The translations under genes were made by a program, and so were the position numbers. Under the pieces are notes generated by a model. That model searched no databases and had not been told where the DNA came from. It worked only from the letters and a program-made list of their open reading frames with translations. This document shows, piece after piece, positions 34,930 to 42,950 of a DNA stretch of 64,000 nucleotides. Source of the DNA: JAIYDJ01 sp031400505 (GTDB lineage: Bacteria; Pseudomonadota; Alphaproteobacteria; Rhodobacterales; Rhodobacteraceae); the NCBI GenBank assembly GCA_031400505.1, contig JANNPZ010000078.1, positions 75,364 to 139,363 of the forward strand, written 5' to 3'. Positions within the stretch are counted from its first letter, which is position 1, and each line of letters opens with the position of its first letter.

Positions 34930-36438
34930 CTACTGACCCAGAACCTTGATGCGGCCTTCGACAGACACAGTCACCGTTCCCGCAGCTTCGACATATGCCA
35001 TGACGTCATTGGCGATCAGATTGCCATTGCCACCATTGACCACGACACGACCCCCGCCGAGGGCCGCATATCCATCGCCACCACCCAAGATGTAGTCGTT
35101 GGTGGCGACCTTGTAGACCCGGTCCAACTCCAGCGGCGCCCCGCCGACCATCACCTCGGACACCCGCGAACCAGCGGGTGCCGTCGGATCGAACACGAAG
35201 GTCATACCCGAAACCTGCGGAAAGCGACCCGAACCTTTCTCGACCTGGCTCACGCCATTTTCCAACGCAAGAAGGATCTGCGTGCCCGGCAGTTCGGTCA
35301 ACACCGTTGCGTTGCCGAACGGCAGTTCGGTCAGGATGTCGCGGCGCGTCAACTTGGCACCCGCGTCATAGGTCCGGTCCGCCCGGATTCCGCCGCCATT
35401 GGTCAGCCCGATATCGGCCTCCACCGCCGCGCGCATCGCGTCGGCAATCAGGTTGCCCATCGCGGATTCCTGCCCGCGCACCACATTGCGGCGGCTGTCC
35501 AGCGCGTTCTGCGTCGTTCCGATCTCGATGTTCAGCTTCGCATCAAGGTCCGCATTGAACGCATCGACCATCGCCTGTGACTCGGGGTGCGGCGTGACAT
35601 TGGCAGTGTCGATAAAGCGGAACATCGGCGTCCATTTGACGCTGCGCTTGCCGTCTTTTTCTTCAACCTCGACAGTCAGGTCCAAAGGCGACAGATACCG
35701 CCCGTCGATCGAGGTTTCGACATAGGCAGTGATCCCGTCATAGCTGGTGGCATAGCTGTGGTCATCGCCAGACAGGATCACATCAAACGCCTTGGACGCA
35801 ATCAGCGCCCGGTCATTGGCCATGTTGGTCTGCACGATACCGACCACCAAATCGGCACCTTCGCCCCGCGCTGCCTGCGCCGCAGCAATCCCCATCTCGA
35901 CTGTCGGGCCGAACTTCAACGACCCGGTGGATGACACCTCTGGCGAAGTATCTTGCGCAACCGGGATCAGCGCGATCTTCAGCCCGGCGATTTCCTTGAC
36001 CATCACCCCGCCCAGTCCTTCGATGGGCGCGCCGTCGCCATGGGTGATGTTGATCGCCGCCCAAGGATACTTCGATGCTTTCATCTTCTCGAAGAAATTC
36101 TCCGGCCCGAAATCAAACTCGTGGTTGCCCGGCACGGCGATGTCGAACGGCACAAGATTGGTCAGATCGATGGTGTTCTGCCCCTTGTCGAACCCCGACA
36201 GGATCGACGGCGACAGCATGTCGCCATCGAACGCATAGATCATGTTCGGGTTCGCGGCGCGTTCCGCCAGGGCCACCGCGTTCAGCCGGGCAAATCCACC
36301 CTGATCGCCATCTCCGGCAAAATTATAGATGTCGCCGATGCCAAGAAGGGTCAGCTTGATCGGATCGGCCATCACCGGCGGAGCGAGGCATGTGGCCGAC
36401 AGGCAACTGATGGCGAGGGTGTGACGAAGGCGAAGCAT
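34930..36438 (-). CDS. Secreted 5'-nucleotidase/metallophosphatase family protein with altered metal site
   Basis: Protein of 502 residues from ATG 36438 with a signal peptide (to about MADP), so periplasmic. Two-domain UshA-like architecture: metallophosphatase domain with DGDMLSPS and GNHEFDFG (N105, H106), then the nucleotide-binding C-terminal domain with NGGGIRA, ILTELPFGN and a late DYILGGGDGY. The first metal motif, normally DxH, reads D36-I-Y38, and the usual GHxH near the domain end reads SGDDHS. Several metal ligands are therefore changed, as in a DIY-type subfamily; activity may differ from classical nucleotidases. Confidence 0.85.
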   Translation of the reverse strand: MLRLRHTLAISCLSATCLAPPVMADPIKLTLLGIGDIYNFAGDGDQGGFARLNAVALAERAANPNMIYAFDGDMLSPSILSGFDKGQNTIDLTNLVPFDIAVPGNHEFDFGPENFFEKMKASKYPWAAINITHGDGAPIEGLGGVMVKEIAGLKIALIPVAQDTSPEVSSTGSLKFGPTVEMGIAAAQAARGEGADLVVGIVQTNMANDRALIASKAFDVILSGDDHSYATSYDGITAYVETSIDGRYLSPLDLTVEVEEKDGKRSVKWTPMFRFIDTANVTPHPESQAMVDAFNADLDAKLNIEIGTTQNALDSRRNVVRGQESAMGNLIADAMRAAVEADIGLTNGGGIRADRTYDAGAKLTRRDILTELPFGNATVLTELPGTQILLALENGVSQVEKGSGRFPQVSGMTFVFDPTAPAGSRVSEVMVGGAPLELDRVYKVATNDYILGGGDGYAALGGGRVVVNGGNGNLIANDVMAYVEAAGTVTVSVEGRIKVLGQ

Positions 36439-36638
36439 GCAAAACTCCCTTTGCTTGGTTGGCGAATGTGACGCAAAAACGGGTGCCCCGGACACCTTGA
36501 ATTTGTCCAATCCCGGCAGGACTTCTTTTACCCGATCTGCGTGAAATCCCGATGACGACGCCAATGGGATACTGCAAAGACTTGCAGCCCGGCGCACAAA
36601 CCATTGACCACGGGGTCGGCAACAGGCATTCAACCGCC

Positions 36639-36977
36639 ATGCTGATCCTGAAAATCCTTCGTCGTTCAGAATGGAATGCCTTGCGTGACAATGGCAGCAC
36701 TCTGGGCGCGCCTGTTGATCTTGCCGATGGCTTTGTCCACTTTTCGACCGCAGCCCAAGTGGCCGAAACTGCGGCGCGGCACTTCGCCGCCGAAAGCGAT
36801 CTGGTTCTCGTGGCTTGCGATGCCGCGAAACTCGGTCCCGATCTGAAATGGGAAGCCTCTCGGGGTGGTGCATTGTTTCCCCACCTTTACCGCGCCTTGG
36901 CGCTGACGGATGTGGTTTGGGATAAATCCCTGCCGCTGGGCGCCACCGGTCATATCTTCCCCGAAGGCCTGTGGTGA
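36639..36977 (+). CDS. DUF952 family protein
   Basis: Small protein of 112 residues from ATG 36639. It matches the DUF952 pattern: ILRRSEWNAL near the start, then DGFVHFSTAAQVAETAARHF and HLYRALALTDV...W at the end. Function unknown; the fold is related to ADP-ribosyltransferase-like domains. Its stop overlaps the start of pyrD, so the two are translationally coupled. Confidence 0.88.
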   Translation: MLILKILRRSEWNALRDNGSTLGAPVDLADGFVHFSTAAQVAETAARHFAAESDLVLVACDAAKLGPDLKWEASRGGALFPHLYRALALTDVVWDKSLPLGATGHIFPEGLW

Positions 36978-38035
36978 GCCTTTACGAACGCGCAGGTCTT
37001 GCGATCCTGCACCGGCTCGATCCGGAAAGGGCGCATGGCTGGTCACTGCGCGCATTGCAAGCCGGCATTGTACCGCTGCCGGGCCCGGTCCGGACGCCGC
37101 GCTTGGCTACAACACTTGCAGGCCTGCCGATCCTGAACCCGATCGGCCTTGCCGCAGGCTATGACAAGAACGCCACCGCCCTGGCGCCTCTGTCGGAAGC
37201 CGGTTTCGGCTTTCTCGAAGTGGGTGCAGCCACGCCTCTGCCACAAGACGGCAACCCTCGCCCACGCTTGTATCGGCTGACCGAAGACCGCGCTGCGATC
37301 AACCGCTTTGGTTTCAACAATCAGGGTGCCGCCCCGATTGCGACCCGCCTACACGCGCGAACAACAGGGCCGGTCCCGGTGGGCCTGAACCTTGGTGCCA
37401 ACAAGGACAGCGCTGATCGCGCCGCCGATTTCGCAGCTGTTCTGGCAAGTTGCGGGCCTTTTATCGATTTCGCCACCGTCAACGTCTCCAGCCCCAACAC
37501 CCGGCAACTGCGCGACCTGCAGGGCTCGGCGGCCCTGACGGGCCTTCTCGCCCGGGTGATGGAAACCCGCAGTACGCTAGCAAAACCGATCCCGATCTTC
37601 CTGAAAATCGCGCCGGACCTTGACCCCGAAAGCCTGGCAGAACTCGCAGAAACCGCGTTGGCCTCGGGCATCCACGGGATCATCGCCACCAACACGACGC
37701 TTGACCGTACCGGCCTGCGCAGTCACCACGCCCCACAACCCGGCGGCCTCTCTGGCGCACCCTTGTTCGAACGCTCCACCCGGATTCTCGCCCAGCTGTC
37801 CATGCTGACTGACGGCAAACTGCCGCTGATCGGCGTGGGCGGGGTCACGACGCCCGAACAGGCCCTGGCCAAACTGCGCGCCGGGGCTTCGGCAGTCCAA
37901 CTTTACACCGCGATGGTCTACGAAGGCATCGGATTGATCCCCCGCCTCGCAAACGGCCTTGATGCGCTGCTGGCCCGCGACGGTTTTTCCAACGTTGCCC
38001 AGGTCACGGGCCTTGACCGCGCCCAATGGCTCTGA
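36974..38035 (+). CDS. pyrD: Quinone-dependent dihydroorotate dehydrogenase
   Basis: FMN enzyme of 353 residues at the inner membrane that oxidises dihydroorotate to orotate in pyrimidine synthesis, class 2. Motifs: AGYDKNATA, RFGFNNQG, VNVSSPNT with the catalytic Ser, GGLSGAPLF and GVGGV. Start is GTG 36974, 6 bp after GAAGG; GTG 36971 is the alternative. It overlaps the DUF952 stop. Followed closely by a dispersed repeat. Confidence 0.96.
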   Translation: MSLYERAGLAILHRLDPERAHGWSLRALQAGIVPLPGPVRTPRLATTLAGLPILNPIGLAAGYDKNATALAPLSEAGFGFLEVGAATPLPQDGNPRPRLYRLTEDRAAINRFGFNNQGAAPIATRLHARTTGPVPVGLNLGANKDSADRAADFAAVLASCGPFIDFATVNVSSPNTRQLRDLQGSAALTGLLARVMETRSTLAKPIPIFLKIAPDLDPESLAELAETALASGIHGIIATNTTLDRTGLRSHHAPQPGGLSGAPLFERSTRILAQLSMLTDGKLPLIGVGGVTTPEQALAKLRAGASAVQLYTAMVYEGIGLIPRLANGLDALLARDGFSNVAQVTGLDRAQWL

Positions 38036-38040
38036 CCCTT

Positions 38041-38069
38041 TCATCTGTTCAAAAATGTCCTCGGGGGGC
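38041..38069 (+). repeat. Second dispersed repeat variant, copy 1
   Basis: TCATCTGTTCAAAAATGTCC then TCGGGGGGC, 6 bp after the pyrD stop. An inverted relative lies at 47191-47218 just past sdhB. It resembles the first repeat family in layout (CATCT...AAATATCC...). Confidence 0.6.
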
Positions 38070-38117
38070 GAATGCCGCAGACAAAGGGGAGCGGACAGCC
38101 CCCCTGCTTTGTCGCCC

Positions 38118-38354
38118 TCAGAACGCCCTGAAGGTCATCGTGGTCAGCGTCCGCATGATGCCCGGAACATCGAACAACCGATCAGAAAGATAGCGCCCCA
38201 CATCTTCACCGTCGGGGATGTAGACCTTTGCGATCAGGTCATATTCCCCGCTGGTGGAATACAACTCGCTGACCACTTCGCGGTCATAGACCGCCGTGGC
38301 CACCGCATAGGTCTGCCCCGGCACACAGCGGAACTGCACAAACACACAGATCAT
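38118..38354 (-). CDS. Stand-alone Lrp/AsnC ligand-binding (RAM) domain protein
   Basis: Protein of 78 residues made of only the AsnC_trans_reg domain, with no DNA-binding domain. The pattern is FVQFRCVPGQTY, then SGEYDLIAKVYIPDGEDV and RTLTTMTF at the end. Such stand-alone RAM domains bind amino acids or modulate partners. Its ATG overlaps the stop of the upstream helicase gene (ATGA), so translation is coupled. The functional link with the helicase is unknown. Confidence 0.88.
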   Translation of the reverse strand: MICVFVQFRCVPGQTYAVATAVYDREVVSELYSTSGEYDLIAKVYIPDGEDVGRYLSDRLFDVPGIMRTLTTMTFRAF

Positions 38355-39886
38355 TCCGGATCCCCCTCAGGTTGCAATTCCAATACGCTCGGCACGCGCG
38401 CCAGATCGTTCACCCCCAACGCCGCCTTCGGCAAGCCCAGCCGGTTGCGTACCACCCAAAGCAACCGCTTTTCCGCCCGGGTGATTGCGACATAGGCCAA
38501 CCGCTTCCACAGTGGCAAGCCCGCCTCGCTGCGCCCCGATTGTGCTGCGGCATAAAGATCCGGCGCAAAAACCTGAACGTCAGGCCACTGGCTGCCCTGC
38601 GCCTTGTGGATGGTCACCGCCGCTCCATGCAGGAACGTGGCCCCCATCGTGGCGGCTGACGGGATGAACGGCTCTTCTTCGTTCGGTTTTTCAATCTTGA
38701 TGATCGAGGCGGCGGAAACCTGCGGATCTTCGGCCCCCACCACGTGCAGGCGGGCAAAACCGGGCCGATTGCCCGTCCCGAGATAGATCACCTGTGCCCC
38801 CTTGATCAACCCGCGCGCCTCCAGATCGATCCGCTTCTTGCGGTGTTTCAGCGGCAGCTCAATCCCGTCGCAGATCAACGGCTCTCCGGGCAGCAAAGCA
38901 TCCTCGGGCGCACCGAACGCCCCGCGAAACGCCGCGATCAACCGCACCCGCGTCGCGTTGCGCCACACCAGCACCGGAGAGCGCGCCATCAAACCTGCAT
39001 CCACCCGTTCCGCCCAGACCACACGGTCGTCCCGCGCTGCCGCGTCCTGGACCATCGCCTCAAAGTCCTCAAACCGCAGCCGATCATCCGAAAGCGCGTG
39101 GGCAAGGTCCAGAATGGGGTTGTCATCGGCCTGCCGGTGGATGCGGCTCAAGACCAGCCGCCGCCCCTCGGACAGCCGGTCGAACACCATTTGTCCCGAC
39201 AATCCGACCGGAGCAAGCTGCGCCGGATCGCCAAACAGCACCAGGGTCGGAAATATCTCTTTCAGATCTTCGAACTGCCTCTCGTCCAGCATCGAGGATT
39301 CGTCCACGAACCCAACATCCAGCGGCTCTTCCCGCCGCTTCCAGCCTTTGATGAAATCGCTGCCCTTCAAACCGGCGGCCGCCAGTGCACCCGGAATTGA
39401 CGCAACCTGTGCGTAAAACGCCTGCGCCCGGTCCAGCGCCACTTCGGTCAGCCCCTCTACCGCAGGCCGTGTGCCCTGCCCGGTCAGCCATTCCGCGATG
39501 CGCTCATATTGCGGGTCATAGACTGGTGTGTACAAGATCCGGTGTATGGTGGTTGCAGGCACGCCGCGCAGCCGCAAAACGCTGGCCGCCTTGTTGGTTG
39601 GCGCCAGAACGGCCAGCGTGCGGCGATCCTTGCGCCGCCGCCCTTCATAATCGCCCGAAACGACATCCACGCCCGCAGCCAGCAGCGCACGATACAAGGC
39701 CCCCAGCAGCATGGTCTTCCCCGACCCCGCCTTGCCGATCACAGCAATAACTGACGCCCGACCCTCTGCCTGCGGAGTCAATCCGTTGTCCAGATCAATG
39801 CCCATTGCCAGCAATTCCGCCGCGAGGCGGTCAAACGCTTCGGCCTGATCATCTGAAAACGTGAGCACGGGCACCATGTCATTCAT
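38351..39886 (-). CDS. ATP-dependent RecD-like DNA helicase
   Basis: Superfamily 1 helicase of about 511 residues. Walker A is GKAGSGKTML; APTNKAASVLRLRG is motif Ia, VDESSMLDERQF motif II, LVLFGDPAQLAPVG motif III; the C-terminal UvrD-like part has HKAQGSQWP and VAITRAEKRLLWVV. Shorter than full RecD2 proteins and without the N-terminal extension. ATG 39886 chosen; 39877 and 39898 are alternatives. Coupled by a 4-bp overlap to the RAM-domain gene. Role probably in DNA repair. Confidence 0.9.
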   Translation of the reverse strand: MNDMVPVLTFSDDQAEAFDRLAAELLAMGIDLDNGLTPQAEGRASVIAVIGKAGSGKTMLLGALYRALLAAGVDVVSGDYEGRRRKDRRTLAVLAPTNKAASVLRLRGVPATTIHRILYTPVYDPQYERIAEWLTGQGTRPAVEGLTEVALDRAQAFYAQVASIPGALAAAGLKGSDFIKGWKRREEPLDVGFVDESSMLDERQFEDLKEIFPTLVLFGDPAQLAPVGLSGQMVFDRLSEGRRLVLSRIHRQADDNPILDLAHALSDDRLRFEDFEAMVQDAAARDDRVVWAERVDAGLMARSPVLVWRNATRVRLIAAFRGAFGAPEDALLPGEPLICDGIELPLKHRKKRIDLEARGLIKGAQVIYLGTGNRPGFARLHVVGAEDPQVSAASIIKIEKPNEEEPFIPSAATMGATFLHGAAVTIHKAQGSQWPDVQVFAPDLYAAAQSGRSEAGLPLWKRLAYVAITRAEKRLLWVVRNRLGLPKAALGVNDLARVPSVLELQPEGDPE

Positions 39887-39937
39887 GGCCACCAGCATAG
39901 GCGACACACCGTCCAGAGGCCAGAGCGCCCTGTCGCA

Positions 39938-40120
39938 CTACTGCGAATTCGACCCTCGCATCGGGCTGGCCCGCGGTGCCAGTCGCTCATCTTCACGCGC
40001 AACCTCGTCACGCGCGGCCAGCAACGCTTCTTCAGCCTTTTGCGCGAGCGTTGCCATCCCGTGCGCCAATGCATAGGTCCGCAAATCCAACAGTACGTCA
40101 AAGATCCAATCGTGACGCAT
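39938..40120 (-). CDS. Small conserved helical protein
   Basis: Protein of 60 residues from ATG 40120. It opens with MRHDWIFDVLLDLRTYALAHG and continues as an amphipathic helix (ATLAQKAEEALLAARDEVA). I have seen very similar short proteins in Rhodobacterales genomes but know of no function. Lies 51 bp upstream of the RecD-like helicase gene on the same strand. Confidence 0.65.
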   Translation of the reverse strand: MRHDWIFDVLLDLRTYALAHGMATLAQKAEEALLAARDEVAREDERLAPRASPMRGSNSQ

Positions 40121-40552
40121 TCAGACCCCTTGCCGGATGCATTGCCTCGCAGCGATGAACCAAATTTTCCTTGCAGCCGAAGGTATCCACAGAATGGTAA
40201 ACACGGAATCAATTTAATTTCGTCTCGGCTGAATTCGGCGTAACCCGTTGATCAAAAATATGGCAAGCGCACAGTCAACCTGCATCCTGCCCCCGAGATC
40301 GCGGATATGGACCTTCGCAAGACATCTAAGGGCCTGGCCGCCCAAGGACCACGCCTCGACGCCTGACTTTCCCCATATCGCAGGCCGGCTGACAATTTGG
40401 CGCCTTGCACCTTCCGGCGCAGCTTGCCGCGGAGTGATCCTGACCTGTGGCATCAAGCCCAGCTGCACGACGCCCCATGGCGACTGTCGTGCGTGATTGG
40501 CGTGATCACACCTTCAATCGTGGCTTGCCGTAATGGCCGCAAAATGCGGGCG
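40121..40552. other. 432-bp gap without convincing gene
   Basis: Between the small helical protein gene and the end of ccr. Short open frames on both strands (for example 40214-40468 and 40248-40496) are low-quality and overlap each other. A weak stem CCGCA/TGCGG (40537-40549) lies just past the ccr stop and could end that transcript. Nothing else is seen. Confidence 0.6.
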
Positions 40553-41845
40553 TTAGGCCCCGCGGCTCGCCTCAAGTGTGTCTTCGAATGTCCGCAACCC
40601 GGTCAACGGCGCCTGCACTAGCACAGCCATGTTGCCCGGTTTGTGCTCGTTGCGCCGCATCTTGACATGGGCTGCCGGAATCTCGGCCCATGGGAAAACC
40701 TCTGACATGCAGGGGTCAAGTCGACGCTCCAGCATCAGCTTGTTGGCCGCCGACGCTTGCTTCAAATGCGCGAAATGCGACCCCTGCAGGCGTTTCTGGT
40801 GCATCCACATATAGCGAACGTCAAATGTGCAGTTGAACCCGGTCGTTCCGGCGCAGATGACGACCATGCCACCCTTTTTGCACACCAGCGCGCTGACCGG
40901 AAAGGTTGCCTCGCCTGGATGTTCGAAGACCATATCCACGCTGATGCCTTTGCCGGTAATGTCCCAGATCGCCTTGCCGAACCGCCGCGCCTCTTTCAGC
41001 CAGTCATTGTATTCGGGAGTGTTGACGGTGGGCAACTGGCCCCAACACTTGAAGTCGTTGCGGTTGATGACGCCCTTTGCCCCCAGCGCCATGACGAAGT
41101 CGCGCTTTGACTCGTCGCTGATCACTCCGATTGCATTGGCCCCGGCGGTGTTGATCAACTGGATCGCATAGGACCCAAGACCACCCGAAGCACCCCAGAC
41201 CAGCACGTTCTGCCCCGGTTTCAGGTCATGCGGCTCGTGCCCGAACAGCATCCGGTAGGCGGTCGCCAGGGTCAGCGTATAGCAGGCGGACTCTTCCCAT
41301 GTCAGATGACGCGGTCGGTGCATCAGTTGCTGCGCCTGCACACGGGTAAACTGTGCAAAGGATCCATCCGGCGTCTCGTACCCCCAAATGCGCTGCGTCG
41401 GAGAGAACATCGGATCGCCGCCGTTACACTCCTCGTCGTCGCCGTCGTCCTGATTGCAGTGGACAACCACCTCGTCGCCGACTTTCCAGCGTTTCACCTT
41501 GTCACCTACGGCCCAAACGATGCCAGACGCATCGGACCCCGCGATGTGGTAGGGCTGCTTGTGGCTGTCAAACGGGCTGATGGGCACGCCCAAACCGGCC
41601 CATACGCCATTGTAGTTGACCCCTGCCGCCATCACCAACACCAGCACTTCGTTGCTGTCGATCGATGGGGTGTCCACCACTTCCAGCAGCATGGCGGTGT
41701 CCGGCTCTCCGTGCCTGTCGCGACGGATGGCCCAGGCGTGCATCTGCGCCGGAACATGGCCCAGCGGCGGCATTTCGCCGACAGCGTACAGTTCCTTGAT
41801 CGGGGCCTCGTACGGGGCGATGGCCGGAGTGGTGTCGAGTGCCAT
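40553..41845 (-). CDS. ccr: Crotonyl-CoA carboxylase/reductase
   Basis: Key enzyme of the ethylmalonyl-CoA pathway: reductive carboxylation of crotonyl-CoA to ethylmalonyl-CoA with NADPH and CO2. 430 residues from ATG 41845. It is a zinc-free MDR-superfamily protein with the cofactor motif VWGASGGLGSYA, the substrate region VVHCNQDDGDDEECNGGDP, VFEHPGEATFP and the HFAHLKQASAANKLM segment typical of Ccr. The ethylmalonyl-CoA mutase gene is divergent, 1.1 kb away. The upstream region carries RamB-like elements shared with ecm and mcl2. Confidence 0.96.
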   Translation of the reverse strand: MALDTTPAIAPYEAPIKELYAVGEMPPLGHVPAQMHAWAIRRDRHGEPDTAMLLEVVDTPSIDSNEVLVLVMAAGVNYNGVWAGLGVPISPFDSHKQPYHIAGSDASGIVWAVGDKVKRWKVGDEVVVHCNQDDGDDEECNGGDPMFSPTQRIWGYETPDGSFAQFTRVQAQQLMHRPRHLTWEESACYTLTLATAYRMLFGHEPHDLKPGQNVLVWGASGGLGSYAIQLINTAGANAIGVISDESKRDFVMALGAKGVINRNDFKCWGQLPTVNTPEYNDWLKEARRFGKAIWDITGKGISVDMVFEHPGEATFPVSALVCKKGGMVVICAGTTGFNCTFDVRYMWMHQKRLQGSHFAHLKQASAANKLMLERRLDPCMSEVFPWAEIPAAHVKMRRNEHKPGNMAVLVQAPLTGLRTFEDTLEASRGA

Positions 41846-42215
41846 GGCGTGTTCTCCCAAGTTTGCTGCGGCGCAGAATCGGCTTCTGCTGCCATGGGTA
41901 AAAATGTTTACGCAACTTTGCAATACATTTGGGGTACAATTTGTAATTTTGTTTCTGCTGCGTTGCAGAATATCCAGAAACAGAGCAGAAAACTGCTTCT
42001 TCGCCTCCCTGCAGCACCACTATCTGTCGAAGCCGATCGCGCGCTGATGCGTTTTGCAAGACAACGCACCCCTGGCAGACACCTACAAAACGCGGCCAGC
42101 ACGATCAGAAACGTCCAAGCAGCCTGCCATCTTTCCGCCGATGCATATTTTTTTGCGACTAAATTGAAGTGATCTCGTGATATTCTCTTCCTGGTTGTAA
42201 TTTGGCGAGGACCCC
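41846..42215. other. 370-bp region between divergent ccr and VPLPA-CTERM gene
   Basis: No gene. The ccr-proximal 125 bp is AT-rich with several inverted repeats, described separately. TACAATTTGTA at 41935-41945 is a further small palindrome. The half next to the VPLPA gene holds no motif I can name. Confidence 0.6.
41866..41968 (-). promoter_or_regulatory. ccr upstream regulatory elements
   Basis: Two CTGCnnnGCAG palindromes (CTGCGGCGCAG at 41866-41876, CTGCGTTGCAG at 41958-41968) flank GCAACTTTGCAAT at 41912-41924. The last closely resembles the RamB consensus core AACTTTGCAA. The same two element types occur upstream of ecm and mcl2. Confidence 0.65.
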
Positions 42216-42812
42216 ATGAAAAATTTCATTCAACCGGCCGTTGCAGTTGCGGCTTTGCTTTTGGCCGGACACGCAATTGCGGCCCCAGTGACAATCGATT
42301 TCGAAGCCTATGATGTGGAAACCGATCTGACCGGCGTTGATCTGGGCGGCATTTCCTTGACCCGCACCAACTCGGACAAAGTGCGGGTCCGTGATCTGGT
42401 ACCAGAGGGGAACAGCACGCGTTCGATCTCTGGCTCACCGTTTTCGGGGTCGAATTTTCGGGCGGACTTTGCGGATCTGGTGTCGTCGTTCAGCGTTGAA
42501 CTCGGCGACTTCAGCGGCGATGCAGACGAGATGTTTCTGAATGCATACAGCCCGTTGGATATTCTGATCGGATCGGTCAGTGTGACCATCGGCACCGGGG
42601 TCGAGGCGCTTGAAACCCTCAGCGTGTCGGCTTCCGGCATCAGCTATGTCGTGTTCGGCTCGACCGGTCCCAGCTTTGTCGGATCGGTTTTTGCCGACAA
42701 TATCGCGTTTTCGACGGATGTGACGATCGCCCCGATCCCCCTGCCCGCGGGCGGCTTGCTGTTGGCGGGTGGCATCGCGTTGCTGACGGTCGCACGCCGC
42801 CGCAAAGCCTGA
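42216..42812 (+). CDS. VPLPA-CTERM sorting-domain secreted protein
   Basis: Protein of 198 residues with an N-terminal signal peptide (to AIAAP), a beta-rich middle (VTIDFEAYDVETDLTGVDL...), and a C-terminal sorting signal: IPLPAGGLLLAGGIALLTV followed by ARRRKA. This is the VPLPA-CTERM variant of PEP-CTERM tails, processed by an exosortase during export. The exosortase itself is not in the window. Inserted between divergent ccr and ecm, which are adjacent in related genomes. A second protein of this type is at 58149. Confidence 0.88.
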   Translation: MKNFIQPAVAVAALLLAGHAIAAPVTIDFEAYDVETDLTGVDLGGISLTRTNSDKVRVRDLVPEGNSTRSISGSPFSGSNFRADFADLVSSFSVELGDFSGDADEMFLNAYSPLDILIGSVSVTIGTGVEALETLSVSASGISYVVFGSTGPSFVGSVFADNIAFSTDVTIAPIPLPAGGLLLAGGIALLTVARRRKA

Positions 42813-42832
42813 CAGGCCACGACATTCGATCA

Positions 42833-42857
42833 TCCGCGCCCAAGGCTCGGGCGCGGA
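42833..42857 (+). terminator. Hairpin after the VPLPA-CTERM gene
   Basis: TCCGCGCCC / GGGCGCGGA arms with a 7-nt loop, 20 bp past the stop. Strong stem but no T run. Confidence 0.65.
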
Positions 42858-42861
42858 AATA

Positions 42862-42928
42862 CTGCGGCGCAGCAATTGACACGGTCATAAAACCTCGAAT
42901 ACTTACGCGGAAATCGCAACTTTGTTGC
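42862..42928 (+). promoter_or_regulatory. ecm upstream regulatory elements
   Basis: CTGCGGCGCAG (42862-42872) and the perfect palindrome GCAAC-TTT-GTTGC (42916-42928), centres 55 bp apart. The second element lies 23 bp before the ecm start. The same pair at the same 55-bp spacing precedes mcl2. Confidence 0.65.
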
Positions 42929-42950
42929 GCTATTGTCCGAGGTGCCTGCC

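Noticed and set aside
40214..40496. Overlapping short ORFs on both strands in the gap before ccr
   Set aside because: No recognisable pattern, no ribosome site, and the two overlap each other; treated as non-coding.
40502..40509. GTGATCAC downstream of ccr as an operator
   Set aside because: Single copy without partner, located at the 3' end of a gene rather than in a promoter.
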